From contig NW_019774180.1 in NCBI RefSeq assembly GCF_001039355.2, positions 1,042,373-1,106,372 on the forward strand: a stretch of DNA of 64,000 nucleotides, given 5' to 3'. The position numbers were made by a program, and so were the translations under genes. Positions 8,402 through 21,903 of the stretch are shown here, in pieces. The notes under the pieces were generated by a model that saw only the letters and a list, made by a program, of their open reading frames with translations, made no database searches and was not told where the DNA came from. Within the stretch, counting starts at the first letter, position 1; each line of letters opens with the position of its first letter. The stretch comes from Lingula anatina (taxonomy: Eukaryota; Brachiopoda; Lingulata; Lingulida; Lingulidae).

Positions 8402-11400
8402 GTAAGTGTATCAAGCTGCTTTGTACTTTCGTATTGTGACCACTCAACAAATTCAAAACCGTTTACTTTTATTCTAGAAATAGTGCATTCTCGGAAATAT
8501 CTGAAAGAGATTTTTTTATTTATTAGTTTTTAATCGTTATTTATATACACTGTATGCAAAACATATACACTTACACATGAAGACAATACATGAATTTGAA
8601 ATTCCTAGATATAACATGATTATCAACATATATACTAAATCCATGCAATATTTAGCAGCATTTTAAAGTAATAGCTAGACATTGACAAGGCACAATAACT
8701 ACATACACTAAATACATACAAATCATGCACACAGTTTAACCTGGATTGCAATGAATTGTATATAATGTTGTGACATTTTAACATGATATTAAGTAACCAT
8801 ATAAAATAGAACTTTACCAAATACATTTATATATAGCTGTCGCACCCACCAACTATATCAAAATCAAAATATATAAATCAAGCTTTTCACAATATCAGCC
8901 ACAATGCCTGAAAGAGAGGATTATAATGGTCATAAACTGAGTTGGGTTCATGTCAAAAAGTATATGATAGTTACAAGTAATTTAAATTTCTAAACTCTAG
9001 TGAAGTTTTAAGTGTTAGTTAATACCATGAGTATAAATATAAACATAAATATATTTTGGGGTAAAATTTCAATGTCCAACTGCATTGCAAATTTTTTATT
9101 TTTTCACCTGAAGAACAAAATGTTTAATTGGTAAATTGTTGATAGCATCATTATTTGAGCCCACTTAGAGCTTAGACCCAATTTACTATTAGCAACACTT
9201 TGCTAAAACAAAACAATATACTTAAAAGTTAGTGAGTTAATAAATATAAAAGTGATTTGTTTAGTAGTGAATTTCAACCATTGTCTACTAGCTACATTCC
9301 TCTCAAAAGTCTGCAGTTTGATACATATCAGTAGCAGTATTGATCTTTAAGCCAACAGTTTGCCATGAGCAATTGATTGCATAATTTATGTAGTAGTTTG
9401 TACTAAAAATACATGCTCTGAAGAGAAATCAAATTTTTGTCACTTCATATTTATGGTCTGTTGGCTTTTTACTCTTTGTTGTATTGTAAGTGCCAACTTT
9501 AAGTAGCGCAACTCATGGTAAACAAGATAAAGAGGCAATGTCCTCTCAATTTTAGTCATTTCCATAGTCAAAGTATTAGTACTTGCAATATAGTACATGC
9601 TTTTTCCAAAATGTAAGCATATTAATTGAGGCATTTTGGTAATAAAATTGTCAAGAGTTCAGGAACAACAATTGTCAGCCACATATGTTCATTGAAGATA
9701 TTTAAATGAAAGAATATCAGCTTTGTTTCGTTTAAGTAATGTTAATGCAGGTCATTATGTGTAGAAAAAACTTTAAACAATAAAAATTATTGTCCTTGAT
9801 CATATACTTACTGTTAATTGAATATTAATTTAGGTTATAATTTATATAATTGTCAAAAGGTGGCAGCAGTGAGATGCATATAAGCTTTTATTTTTTGCCT
9901 AAAGAGGGCAGCACAGTCCGCGAGTAAAGTGAATGGTGACTTTGGCAGTGCAGTTTTTCATTGTGACCAAAAATTGATAAAATTAAAATTCATCCATATT
10001 TATTTTCTTTTGGAAAATTAAAAGAAATTATTTCCCACCATTTTAAAGGTAATATTATAGATTTATTAAAATGACTAGTTAAAATAGATTACACACAAGA
10101 GTATTTCTAAAGCTTACTTTGGTTTTTGGCCATGCAAGGTACTCGGAGCATGTGCTACCTTCAGTCTCGATTAGACTGGGGCTTGTTAGTCGGTATGGAG
10201 TCAAAATTTTCAAACCTATGGCAACTTAATGATGTGCCTTCCTGGATCCATACTGAAATCTGTCATCATTAACAACTTGCAGGCCTCGTACATCACATCT
10301 GTCAATTAACTCCAGATAAGTTTGTTTTTTGTTCCTTGTTTTTTATTCATGAAAAAAAATACAGCTACGGATCAGGAAAACTGAAGTGGAAAGTAATACC
10401 AGAGTAGTCATGGTTGATAAAGTTTTGCATGAGTGTTGGGAGGGCAGTGACTGTGGATTCCATTCACTTGTTTTATTATTTGTCACCCCAGTGCACATGG
10501 AATGTGTTCCCTAACACCAAAGCTCTCTGTAACACCAAAGCTCTCCTGATTATAATAAAAACTAACTTCAGTCCTGATTAAATGTGAAAGGCAGCATTTT
10601 GCCTAAAGTCTGCCTGTGTATTTTTTTCACAAACTCTTGTGTTTCTGGTATATAATTACTACGGGTTATGATCACTGATATCATTCATCATAACCTGACA
10701 GCACCAGAACACATTTTTCTTTCTTCAATGGAAAATAAGGTCGCTAATTATTTTCCCTTTGGAAATACACTAGAGGATTGCGTGTGCTGCAAAGACACTT
10801 TCCTGGACGTGAAGTACAAGGCTTTGAAGTGCCCTTTGATGTTCTGAGTTTTGCAATCAGTTTCAATTTGCCTTATGGTTGGAAAACTACATGATTTTCA
10901 TTTAAAACGATTACATGTTCTGATGTTTTGTGTGTATGTATCCTGATGAAGTATTTATCTCATGACTAGAGACTGTTGGTTTGGGATATTATGGTGTTGC
11001 CATTTGTACTTAGATCTGCTTTCATGTCATGTAAATGTTAGATAGTAAAACAGGATGTTTGATAATTTAGTATTTTAAAGGCAGTGCAATAATAAATGGT
11101 GCGTATCCTTTAAATATAGAAGGCTAAGTCCTGACTTGTCGTGGATTATTACACATAAAACTGTACTTAGAGTGGGGAACTGTTAGAAGTAGCTAGCCTT
11201 GAAACAGTATGATTTAAACAAGGTTCTCTTTTTAAGATTTAAGTGGTCATGATATTTTTTCTGTATATAGCCTGAACCTGTTCAAGGTAAAGATTATATT
11301 TTTGCCCAAAATATTTGAGTCAAAAGAACAGAAATAAATCGAAAGGAGTGGGAGGGACTTCCTAATGAAATGATGGAGAAAGAAAATGTAACAAAGGTGA

Positions 11401-14400
11401 ACTGTTTAAATTTGAACAGATTTGAAATTGATATGTTCAACCAGGGTGATTGGATTTTATTAAAATGTCTGAATTTTGTTTGGCCTGCTCTTTATCAACT
11501 TTTATTTGTTGAGTTTTAATTTTTTTTTTTCAAATTAGATTGCTCCTGATAAATGCCATGTGGTGGAATTTGAGTTAAGAAGTAGTAAACGTACCTGATA
11601 TATGAGATTTATGTTTGAATGCAATTTGAAAAAGAAAATTATGAAAAGTGAATGCATAAAGAAATAACAGCACTAGCCAAATCTAGGCACCTGTAAAAAC
11701 AAAACAAAAAAATCAACCAAAGTATTTTTATTTTACAAAAGCAATATGAAATATGACCAACCTAAGCTCAATGCTTTCAGAGAGTTTAGGCTTGGTATTA
11801 TATAACTGTGTACACTCATGTTTTTATTAAACAGAATGAGGGCACAAAAATGAAGGTGAATTGCTTGAGGTTCAACATAGTGATCCTGATTTTATGAAAG
11901 AAGCCTTTCATGCTTAGCAAACAAGCACAGGTGCGACTTACTTTTCTATCATTCATACTTGTAAAGATCGTAATCATTATATACTTTACCATTGTTACAA
12001 GGTGAGAGAAGTTCATGAACATCAGACCTTTTGGAGCAGTCAGTTGAAAAAAGGGTAAACTTTAGTGAACCAGTTTCCAATATTTATATTTGATTAGTAT
12101 TGATAAACTAATGTAGTAGTGAGCAATCTAATTGTTCCAAGGTGGTGGCTTTTCTTAAAGACAGTGTTAAGGGGACTTTTGATGACCAGTCAGGCATGTA
12201 GACCCGGTTGAACAGAAATCAATTCATTTTTCAGAAACTGCGATTATTCGCAACATTGTTACACATGGACCTTTTCACGCATTTGCTTGTGTATAGTTGT
12301 CTTCCGCATCACGATTGAGAAAGTAAATAGTACGGTGCAAACAATACCCCAGACACCGTCTTTATCATGTGACTAATTAAGCATGCAGCCAGCATTGCCT
12401 TTTGCGTTGCAACGCATAGTACCTGTTGACCCTGTGTTTTTACACGTACCACAAAAGCTAGCTTCGTGTGTGCCCTATGATCTGGAGGGAGGGAAAGCAG
12501 CAGCGGACCCAGCCCATCCTAGCCAATCACCTCTCTTTGGCATCAAATTTGATTATCGCCTTTACGGAAAACTATCTAGAGTGCTACATACATCTCAGGA
12601 ATAATAAAGACATCTTTTTCAGTGAAAATTTTCGGCTAGAACACCTCATTAGTTTTGAGTTCATAGGCAGACTCATGGGGTTAGGTTAAAAGTATTGAAA
12701 GCTAGGAAACCGAGAGCCGTCAGTACCAATATCCACTTGCTGCCTATCATTCTACATGATATACACCTGATCAGTGCCAAACTATATCTTACACAGGTGG
12801 ATTGGGGAGGGTGGGGTAACAGTGCTTAACTAACCTTAACTTTTATGACACATCTTGGTGTTTTTATATTTTCTGTGCTGGTTGCTTGTCAGTTGAGAAC
12901 TGAGTAGATTAACCTAAGGAGCACAGCCCAAACCACCTACAAGTGGCTGATCTTTGTCCAAGTCACCAACCTGAATGCCTTAGACTGAATTGATTGTACA
13001 AGAGTATTACTTGTGCATTTGCATGGAAAATTGCAAAGATGAATATCCACAAAGGTTTTTGACACAATCGATATATCTTATCCCGAGGCATGGCGTATGT
13101 TTGTTTTTCATTTTTCAGTTGAGATGCCATGAATGACAAATTAAGAGTTATATCTCCATTTTGAACAAATCATCACACCTTGCCTTATTGATCAAATTAG
13201 CATTTTGTCACACAAGCAGAAGAATTTGAAAAATAAGATGTTTAATCTTCTGGTTTTGGATAACGATATCTGTATTTGTTTTTTAAAGGGATAAATGGTG
13301 AAAGAAAAGAAGGTCACATAACCGGATGTTTGCCATTAAATATGTAATTTTCTTTTACTATTGCCAGTTCAAAGGAAGTAATATCAAAAAGTAAAAGAGA
13401 CATATAGATATATTTAAGTTTTTTCATGTTGTTGTTATTTTTATTTTTTGAGATAGCACCTTCATGAAAGTTACAGTAATTACTCAGTCTTTACATAGAG
13501 AAAATTGTTAATTTTTTAGATGCTGTATTTTTAAAGTCATAAATTCCTAAAATTAGAACATTCCCAATTACAAATTACAAATTGAAAAGCAGGCTACCCT
13601 TTAGTACTATTCTATGCAGTAAAAACACCACAAAAGCTATATACAAATGTGCTTTTTAATGATTCCAAAATTATGTGACTGAAAGATTGATCTTATTGTC
13701 CCCACTAAAAAGATTGAGTCATTAGTGTAATTTTTGAGAAAAAAATCCCATTTAGTAATTGTATAACATTATCTGTTAGTACATGTTAGGTGCTTTCCAT
13801 CAAGTTACAATTTGTGCTTGATTCAATAATTTTTGGCATTTGCTGGATATGATCAGGACAATTCCCTTTTGTTTTTCAGCATTTCATGATGGGGGGTTAT
13901 GTAGTGCATCGCATGTATACAGGGAATGGGTAATATTCTGTTTGCTGGGTAAAAAAAAAAATTATACACTTTTTTGTGTTTTACCAAAAACTTCTATGAC
14001 ACTAACTTTCTAGCAATATAAACAAAAATTCATTGATGTCTCACCCATAGTCCCAGTTAATGATTGATCAGTTGTGGTAGTAAATAAAGCACCTAAGGTA
14101 GAATAACTATTTTGTTTAATGTGACCAGTGCATTACAACTTCTGCTATATGATATTGTGACACGAACTGTGGAGAAGTACTCCAGGTGGATGGTAATAAC
14201 TTTTGATATTGTCCCCAGAGGAGAGATCATAGCTGAATTGTATTTTATTAGAAATGTTTGCCATGTTTGAATGAATACCTGAGAAAGGTTTTTTCAATGA
14301 GGCACTGGGGATTTAGTGCAAATTGTCGTAAGTGAAATGTATCACCTAATGAAAGTGAACTGTAGAGGCCAGATAGTGGTGTATTCCCAGTGATAGTGCT

Positions 14401-17400
14401 ACCCGTCGATCCTCTTGACATTGCTTTTATTGAATGTTATTTATTACAAGAGTATCGCCAGTTGAATATAATGTATCAGAGACTACATGCACTGTATGGC
14501 ATATGTCAGACTAAAATTGCAATGAACTTGTTGAACTCTGCTTTTTTTTATATCTGCCATCATGTACAATTAAAGGAAAGGGATCAGTCTGTGTGATGCT
14601 TTTGGCTCTAACAACATAAGTTACTGATGTAATTGTATTAGAGTAGGTCAACTACTGTAGTCAGGGAACTTGTTTGGGTGCATTTCCACTGTGTTGGTTT
14701 TTTTCACACCTTGGGATTGATGCAAATGTTTGAATATGAACCTGTTGAACCATACAAGCTGTAAATCAACCGCAAAAGATGGCAGGCAGTGCTTGCTAAG
14801 TTATACCACGCTTTGATCATGCCGCGTGCTTTTCAAGACTCGCGATCATGCAATATCGTTTCGTGCATCATCTGACCCTGAGAAGAATATTATAGTGTCA
14901 TCATCAGTGTGACATTTGTTCAGTTTGCTTTGATTAAAAAAAAAAAAAAGAAAAAAAAATGTCCGTGCACCACTTTTGATAAATATGCGTCAGGACCCTC
15001 TAAAAAAATTGTTTGCGCACATTCATAACATTGAAGAAAAGCAAATGATTTGGGTAGGGCCGATTAGTCAATACTCCTACACGTATGTTCTGGTTGGTTC
15101 ATTGAGACTCCAGTTTGACAACCATTACTCCTGTCTTAGTCTGGGGTGCCTTTGGACCCTTACTGACCGCAACAGCCAAGTGGATCTATGGCCAGTGAAC
15201 AATTGGGTCTGACTGTTTACCCTGTGGCTATCAGCAGTGTTATACCTTGGGAAATGGATCTGTTTTTTGTTTTCTTATTGGACTGGTCAGGGGCAATCAA
15301 GCATGAAAAGAAAATCACCTGTTGCACACCTGGGCTCTGACCCCTTGACCTTCACGCATTGTGGACAAGCCCTGGACAATAGGGCCACAGCACTCAGTGC
15401 CGTCTTCATTCCTGTGTTCTGGAGCAGGAAAAAATAGGTCTTGCAAAGTTGGTGTCTTTGGACAAGATGTGCTTTAGTTTATTTAATTGACTTTACATGT
15501 AAGAGAAAATTGGTGACTTCTCTCCTTGTAAGTCGAGAGGCTTTTCAAGTCATGTACTATGGAAAAAGCATTGATGTACACCAAAAATATTGAGTAAAAA
15601 AGGAAGAGCATGCTATTTCTAGGCAAAAAGGGTGTTGTTATGAGGAATTCTCAGCAAAGGGAATACAGTAGTAATATTGAATGGTCATTATGCTTGAGTG
15701 AATAAAATGAACATGCTACTTTCTCAGAGTTAAAAGATTGAAACCCAATACCTAGTTGCTCTAGATAAATGAAAAGAATTGGCCATAAAACACGTACATT
15801 TTTACTCATTTATAGGATGCCATTGTTGTGCCTTGTGTCATAACTAGAATTCTATAGAAAGTATGGACCCAAGGGCAAATATTTTCTTCTGGCTTCTGTT
15901 AATTGCCATCATGAGAATTTCAAAAGTCCACTTGACCATAAAATAAACAAGACACTGCAGCCTTTGGCTATTCTGCCAAAACTTTTTATGGATCTTACTT
16001 AGTAAAATGCACAAAGGGGGCAAAAAATCTATAAGTGTCCACTATTCTGTGGTCACGTAGGAGCAATTAGTTAAGCTAATAACAGAAAAGCTTGACCTCA
16101 GCCTAACACCTATGTGAAGGGCACTGCATTATGGTCTGTATGTCTTGAAGTGTTGCTTTTCGACCTCTTTTGTCCACTTGTTTTTAAAGTGCGCTTCTCA
16201 AACTAACTTCACTGCCCTTTAAATTTTAGGGCAAGAGTGTGTGTGTACCTATGGTGTTATATTTGATATATTACCCAAAATTGTACCACAAGCTGAAAAC
16301 AAAATTATTATAAACACGTTCCATTTTTTTTAGTTTAGAAATGCATTTTTTCTTCAAACATAGTTGGTTTAAAACTCTAACGCTGAGTAAATTAGGATGA
16401 TGGGCATTAATGATTTTTCTCTTCATTATTACCAAATGAAGGTTTACTTACTTAATTAGCATTGACTTAGTGAGAAGTAGGAAGAACACTAAGTAATTCT
16501 CAAGACAAAACCTCCCTCTTTGCGATTTTGATATGACCAGGTATAACCTTTTTCTGTTTGGCCTTTGTGGTGGCATTTTGGGCCCAGAACTAGTGAAAGT
16601 CATGTCCAGTACATAGGACAATGACAGTATTGATTTTTGCACTCATTTGAGACGGGGTGAAGGAGTACATGTATTGCAGCGTGACGAGCAATTAGAGAAA
16701 AAGAATTGAGCACTTTAACCACTTATCGGTTTCATGTCCAACCATGAAAGGCCACAGCCCATGTCATCATTACAAAATTAATGAAATAAAAGTAAATCTT
16801 TGGGCAACAGTTCACACATGAAATTGATGGATTTTGTGTCGAGACCAGTAACAATTAGTAGAGGTTGTGTTATGACTGTCTTTGACTGGACTGAAAGTAG
16901 TGTAAAAGTTCACACATTTGTATGAACTCTTCGTTTTCCGGTCTCCCAATGTCTCTCATGATTATAGTTTTCTTTAGAAATTATTTAATAGATTGGTCAA
17001 GAAACTTAGATGACCTAGGTGCACGAATGATGCACGTTTCACCCTACCAAATATCAGAAAAATTTTTGGAAGTACCATAAGATTTTGCTTTAACTTTCAT
17101 CCTGTTTAATAAAGAAGTGTTAAATTTTGATTTAAAATGTTTTCTGAACAAGGAAAATAATAGTTTTCTATTTTTAATAATTAAAACTATTAAAAGCCTA
17201 TTTGTATTTGGTAAATGTTATTAATTTCTTTATACATTCTTGTTTGTTTCTTTACAAGACAATCATTTTAGAAAAACATTTGTCTTCCTAAATTTCATAT
17301 TTTAGTTCCATTTTACATATGAGAATGATTTTACAAAAAATATCACTCTTTGTATCTTCCAGATTCAAACGCAATTTATGTATGGGGTAACGGTAGCAGT

Positions 17401-20400
17401 GGACAGTAAGTATAATCCAGTATCAGCAAACCTTCAGGACCTCTGCTGTCCTGGGTGTCAGATAGCCAAGTGGATTGTGAAATCTTACTTGACATTTGAT
17501 TTATAAAGAATATTTCAATCAATGGAGGCAGGCTTGTTAAGACAAGTTTTCCCCGAGCAAACACAATATGCTTAATCTCCCACAACGTTAGGTCAGTTTT
17601 TGTGCAGTGTGATGAAAGGAACACAGTCTTTTTATAATTGGATTGCTGTTGGCTATTTAGTTGTACTAATGTAAGGCCATTAGGGCAGTAACATCATTTA
17701 CCCTGGCATTAGAAAATGTCAGAGGAGGTTTAAACTGAAAAAACAAGCGGAGGGGCATGCTTAACATGCAATGCAATGTATATTGAAGAAGTGATTACAT
17801 ATTTTTGTACTTAATGGATGTTGTATATCATGCAGATTTGTGTGGTTTTACTCATAAGACTTACTTTTCTAATTTTTTATTATTAGTCCAGTATGTGTGG
17901 AATAAAAACAGGGTCTTTTTGTAATTAAAATGAAGAGCCTTTGACTCACTGAAAGCATAGGGGGTTGAAGGGCTTCTGTGGAATTTCCCAGTCTTCTATG
18001 ACTGCATTTGTATGATTTGGATGGGTTAGCACATTTTTCAAATGTATGGAACACAAGAGTTAATGGACCAAATGATTTTGAAGAAAAAGAGAATAATTTA
18101 TTGTAGATTTATATTTAGTATTTAATATTAAATGAGAATCATGCATTTAATTGTGATCTTATGTCTCTCATAACATCATTTCTTCCTGTATGGGAATGTT
18201 TTCTACCCAAATTTCTTAATATGAAAACCAAATGCATTTAACAATGTAGTGTGCAACATGCAAGATCCAGCCCATTTCTTACAAAATTAATTTCTCTGTA
18301 GTAAAATTCAAGTGGCTTTATTTCTATTTAGCATTTTAATTCGCCTCAATCATTATTTACCCCAGTGCCCACCATCATAATGGTTTACCTTTCTATCCAG
18401 GTTAGGCACAGGGAACAAGGAGTCTCAGCCCACCCCCACCAAGATAACCCTCCATATCACCCCTCCTGCCCCAGCCACCAGGTCTACCTCTGTGGTCCAG
18501 GGGGTGGCCTGTGGGGCCAGGCACACCTTTATCTGGCTGGAGAATGGACAGGTGTTCAGCTTTGGCAACAACTTCTTTGCTCAGCTTGGGTATGATGTCA
18601 GAGTCAAAGGTTACAAGGATAACCAGGTGGGTGTTTTTTAAAGATATTTTTAATGGTGCATATAGAGAAATACAGCCTTTTATGGCCATATTACAATGTA
18701 ACATGTTCCAGATTTATATGTGGTAATAAGCAGCTCCCAAAAAGAAAAAGAACAAAAGGAAGAATATGCTCAAAAATATGTAAGTGGTATGCATTATATA
18801 TTCCACACTTCTTGTCTGATAAAAAAGAAAAAAAAACACTAAAGCATACAGAAATAATGAAATAATTCAAATAAGAATTGAGCAGATTGTTTTACCTAAT
18901 GGGAGAATCAATAGATAGCCTTGAGGCCTGGCTTTGCATGTCAGGTGCCAGTGAACTGCACTGTTTACTTGTTTCCTGGGTGCTGTATACAAATGTCTAT
19001 GGTAATAAGAGGATGATGAAAGTTAAAATTGTTCTAGGAAATAGAAACTTGAAACTCAATTATAAAATATGATTGAGGCAGGAATTTGCCCATTATGTCA
19101 GTGAGTTCATAAAGTGCATGTGTTTCTATTACGGGATCAGTCACATAGTATTTCTTACATTGAGCCCTGTTTAGTTCCACATTGTGTGTTTTCCTGCATT
19201 TCAGCTGTAGTTACAGATGTCATTGTGTAGAAAGCTATAAAAACACTTTCTGTTTTGAGATCTTACCACTTTTCACATGATATACATTAATATGTCAGCT
19301 TTTGGAAAAAATAAAGGCTGGAGTATTCAAGGTGTTTGACTGCCCATGTTATAAGCATATTACTATCGATATCCAGTGATGTGTATATATTTTCCCCTTT
19401 TTGTCATCTGAAGAAAGTATCATATAAAGCATATATTCCCAGAACTGTGTTCTTTTTTATTTACCAACATGTTGTATTTTGGGAGAACAACATATTGTGT
19501 TTTATATTCAACTGAAGTCAAATTTTATCTTGCAGGTCCGTCCTCATTTTATTCGTGCCCTGAGTTACCGTGTTGTCACCCAGGTGGCGTGTGGGGAGAA
19601 GCACACCTTGTTCTTGTTTGAGACTGGGGCAGTGGCAGCTGTAGGGTAAGGTATTCTAAACTAGAAGTTAGAAATCATACTGGGAAAACGTGTTAGATAA
19701 CCAGAAAAGATATTGATTAAGTTATGACTTTTCTTTCTTTCAAATTTTGATTTAAATTTGTATTAACTTAGTATGTAATTTTTTTAATTTTAAATTCTTT
19801 ACTTAGTTTAGTGTCTTACTTTGCTCAACACATTTCAGTTATTGTTCGTTTGCTTGGATTTTTGGGTGTCATCCTGTACGTTAAAACAAGTTAACTTTTA
19901 AAATCAAAACACACTTCCTGAAGCAGCAAGAATAGGAGGCACCACACAACAAGACCTGAATTGAATTATGTGATCTGACGGTCAATTTTAAACAAGAACA
20001 ATGCTTTGATTTTTGAAGGGCAAACCTGTCTGGACAGATTGGAAATAACAGTCGGATGGAGGCAATTGTTCCCATAGTGAATGAAGACATCGACAATGCT
20101 GTCCAAATTGCTGCTGGCTCCAACCACAGTCTGGTGCTGGATGGTAGGTGAAACTAATGACAGCAGCCTGCGGTATCTTTAAATGTGATAATCTTTTTTC
20201 TCATATAGATGATGGATGGATACATATGTATCTGTATATAGATTGATATCTATCTATCTATCTGCATATCTGTCTGTCTGTTTGTCCTTCTGCCTGTCCA
20301 ACTGTCTGTCTGTCAAGCTAGGGTTATGACCTGACTGTATATAGATATATGCTCTGCTTCATAATATGGTGGTAGTGTGCTCTCTGACAGTTTAGGTGTA

Positions 20401-21836
20401 AGCAGGGGTATTTTATTTAAAGGATATAAGTCGACTTTTTGTTTCTCTTTGAATCCAAAGGGATAATGTTACCTTCTTCTCCCCAAAGAATTTCATATTT
20501 TTTTTTATTCAAAGTTCAAATATCCCTTTCATGTTATGATTAGAATTTATATCAAGATTACTTTACAACGCTTGCATTGAAACAGTATGTTTAAAACATA
20601 CGAATGGATTTTTTAAGCAACCATGATATATAACATATTTTTTTGCTGTTACCATTTTAGCAAATGGAGCAGTCTTTGTGTGGGGTGCAGGCAAACCTTG
20701 TGGTAAAAAGAAGGGTGACATTTTAGTCCCCACTCAGATCCAGTTTCCCAACTGCAGGACCATAGTTCAGGTGTCTGGAGGAAGCATGCATAGTTTAGCC
20801 CTCACAGGTGAGTGGTCTGTCTCTACAATTTCAGGCAATATTACTTTCTGTTTTTTTATATTGCCAAGCTAGGCTTATAGCCATGTATTTTCTTATTTGT
20901 GGTAATCATACTTGGTCACAGTCTTCAAAGGTGTGATGCCTCTGGACTTATATCATGCTAGGTAATATTTTTCTCCCATCTTTGTTTTAACAACTGACTC
21001 TTATCTTTCATCTAAGGCTTGTCCACAAGCTCTTGAGCTCACATTTTATACTTTTGAGATGAAAAGCTCAGAGATGTTAAGCCTTTAGGATGATATATGA
21101 GTCTGTCCACTTGGTACACTATTCTCTCAATAGATGGCACTCCTGCTGTGTGGTGTACTGACTAGACCACGGCAGTCTCCGTGATATATGTACATGCCAT
21201 ACTTTACTTAATATTGCGTGACAGCAAAGGGTGGGCTTTGTTGGAGAGGTCTAATTATCTTGTCTTGGCTGGATGTGGCTATTGTTCATTCTGCTGGAGT
21301 AGGATGACACAGATTTACAATATACCAAGGTGTATTTTATTACAATGCCAAGGGCTTCAAATGAGCCAGTATGTTATGAATAATATTTTGTTGGTGATCA
21401 TGGAAGGAGGAGGAGGGGGGTTGTTGTGACAGACGTCTATCGCCAAATCAGTCTGACAGATTATTAGGGCTGAAAAAAAACTGGTTTTATGAGTTTGTGC
21501 TTGGTTGCTGGGTAAGACGGATTGAATGAGGTGGTTGTCTGTGCACAACTTAAAGATGAGAGGTGGAATGCACTCACCTCACCTTTGAGGAAATGGTCGC
21601 CTGATGTGATATGCTTAGAAGCACCTGTGTCCAGTTAACTTACAGCAGTGATGCTCCTGCTTGTCTTGCTTGTTTTCACAACCACCCTGATGACCATTTA
21701 ATGATCCTGTAATGTCAAGGTTGGGGAAGGGTGGCATGCCTCATTCTAATTAATGGGACCTGTTGCAATTCTGCAGTAGTTCATCAATCAAGGGACTACT
21801 GCATGCTACTGAACTTTAATAAACTGCTAAACGTGT

Positions 21837-21903
<67 letters not shown>

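Noticed and set aside
12383-12689. Two overlapping 73-codon plus-strand frames
   Set aside because: No family resemblance and no phase-compatible splice sites. Kept only as part of a possible regulatory block.
14690-14960. Possible SINE ending in the A-rich run
   Set aside because: No A/B-box promoter, tRNA-like head or target duplication could be found.
21150-21185. tRNA-like stretch GACTAGACCACGGCAGTCTC
   Set aside because: Resembles a tRNA anticodon arm in a few bases only. No acceptor or T arm folds around it.
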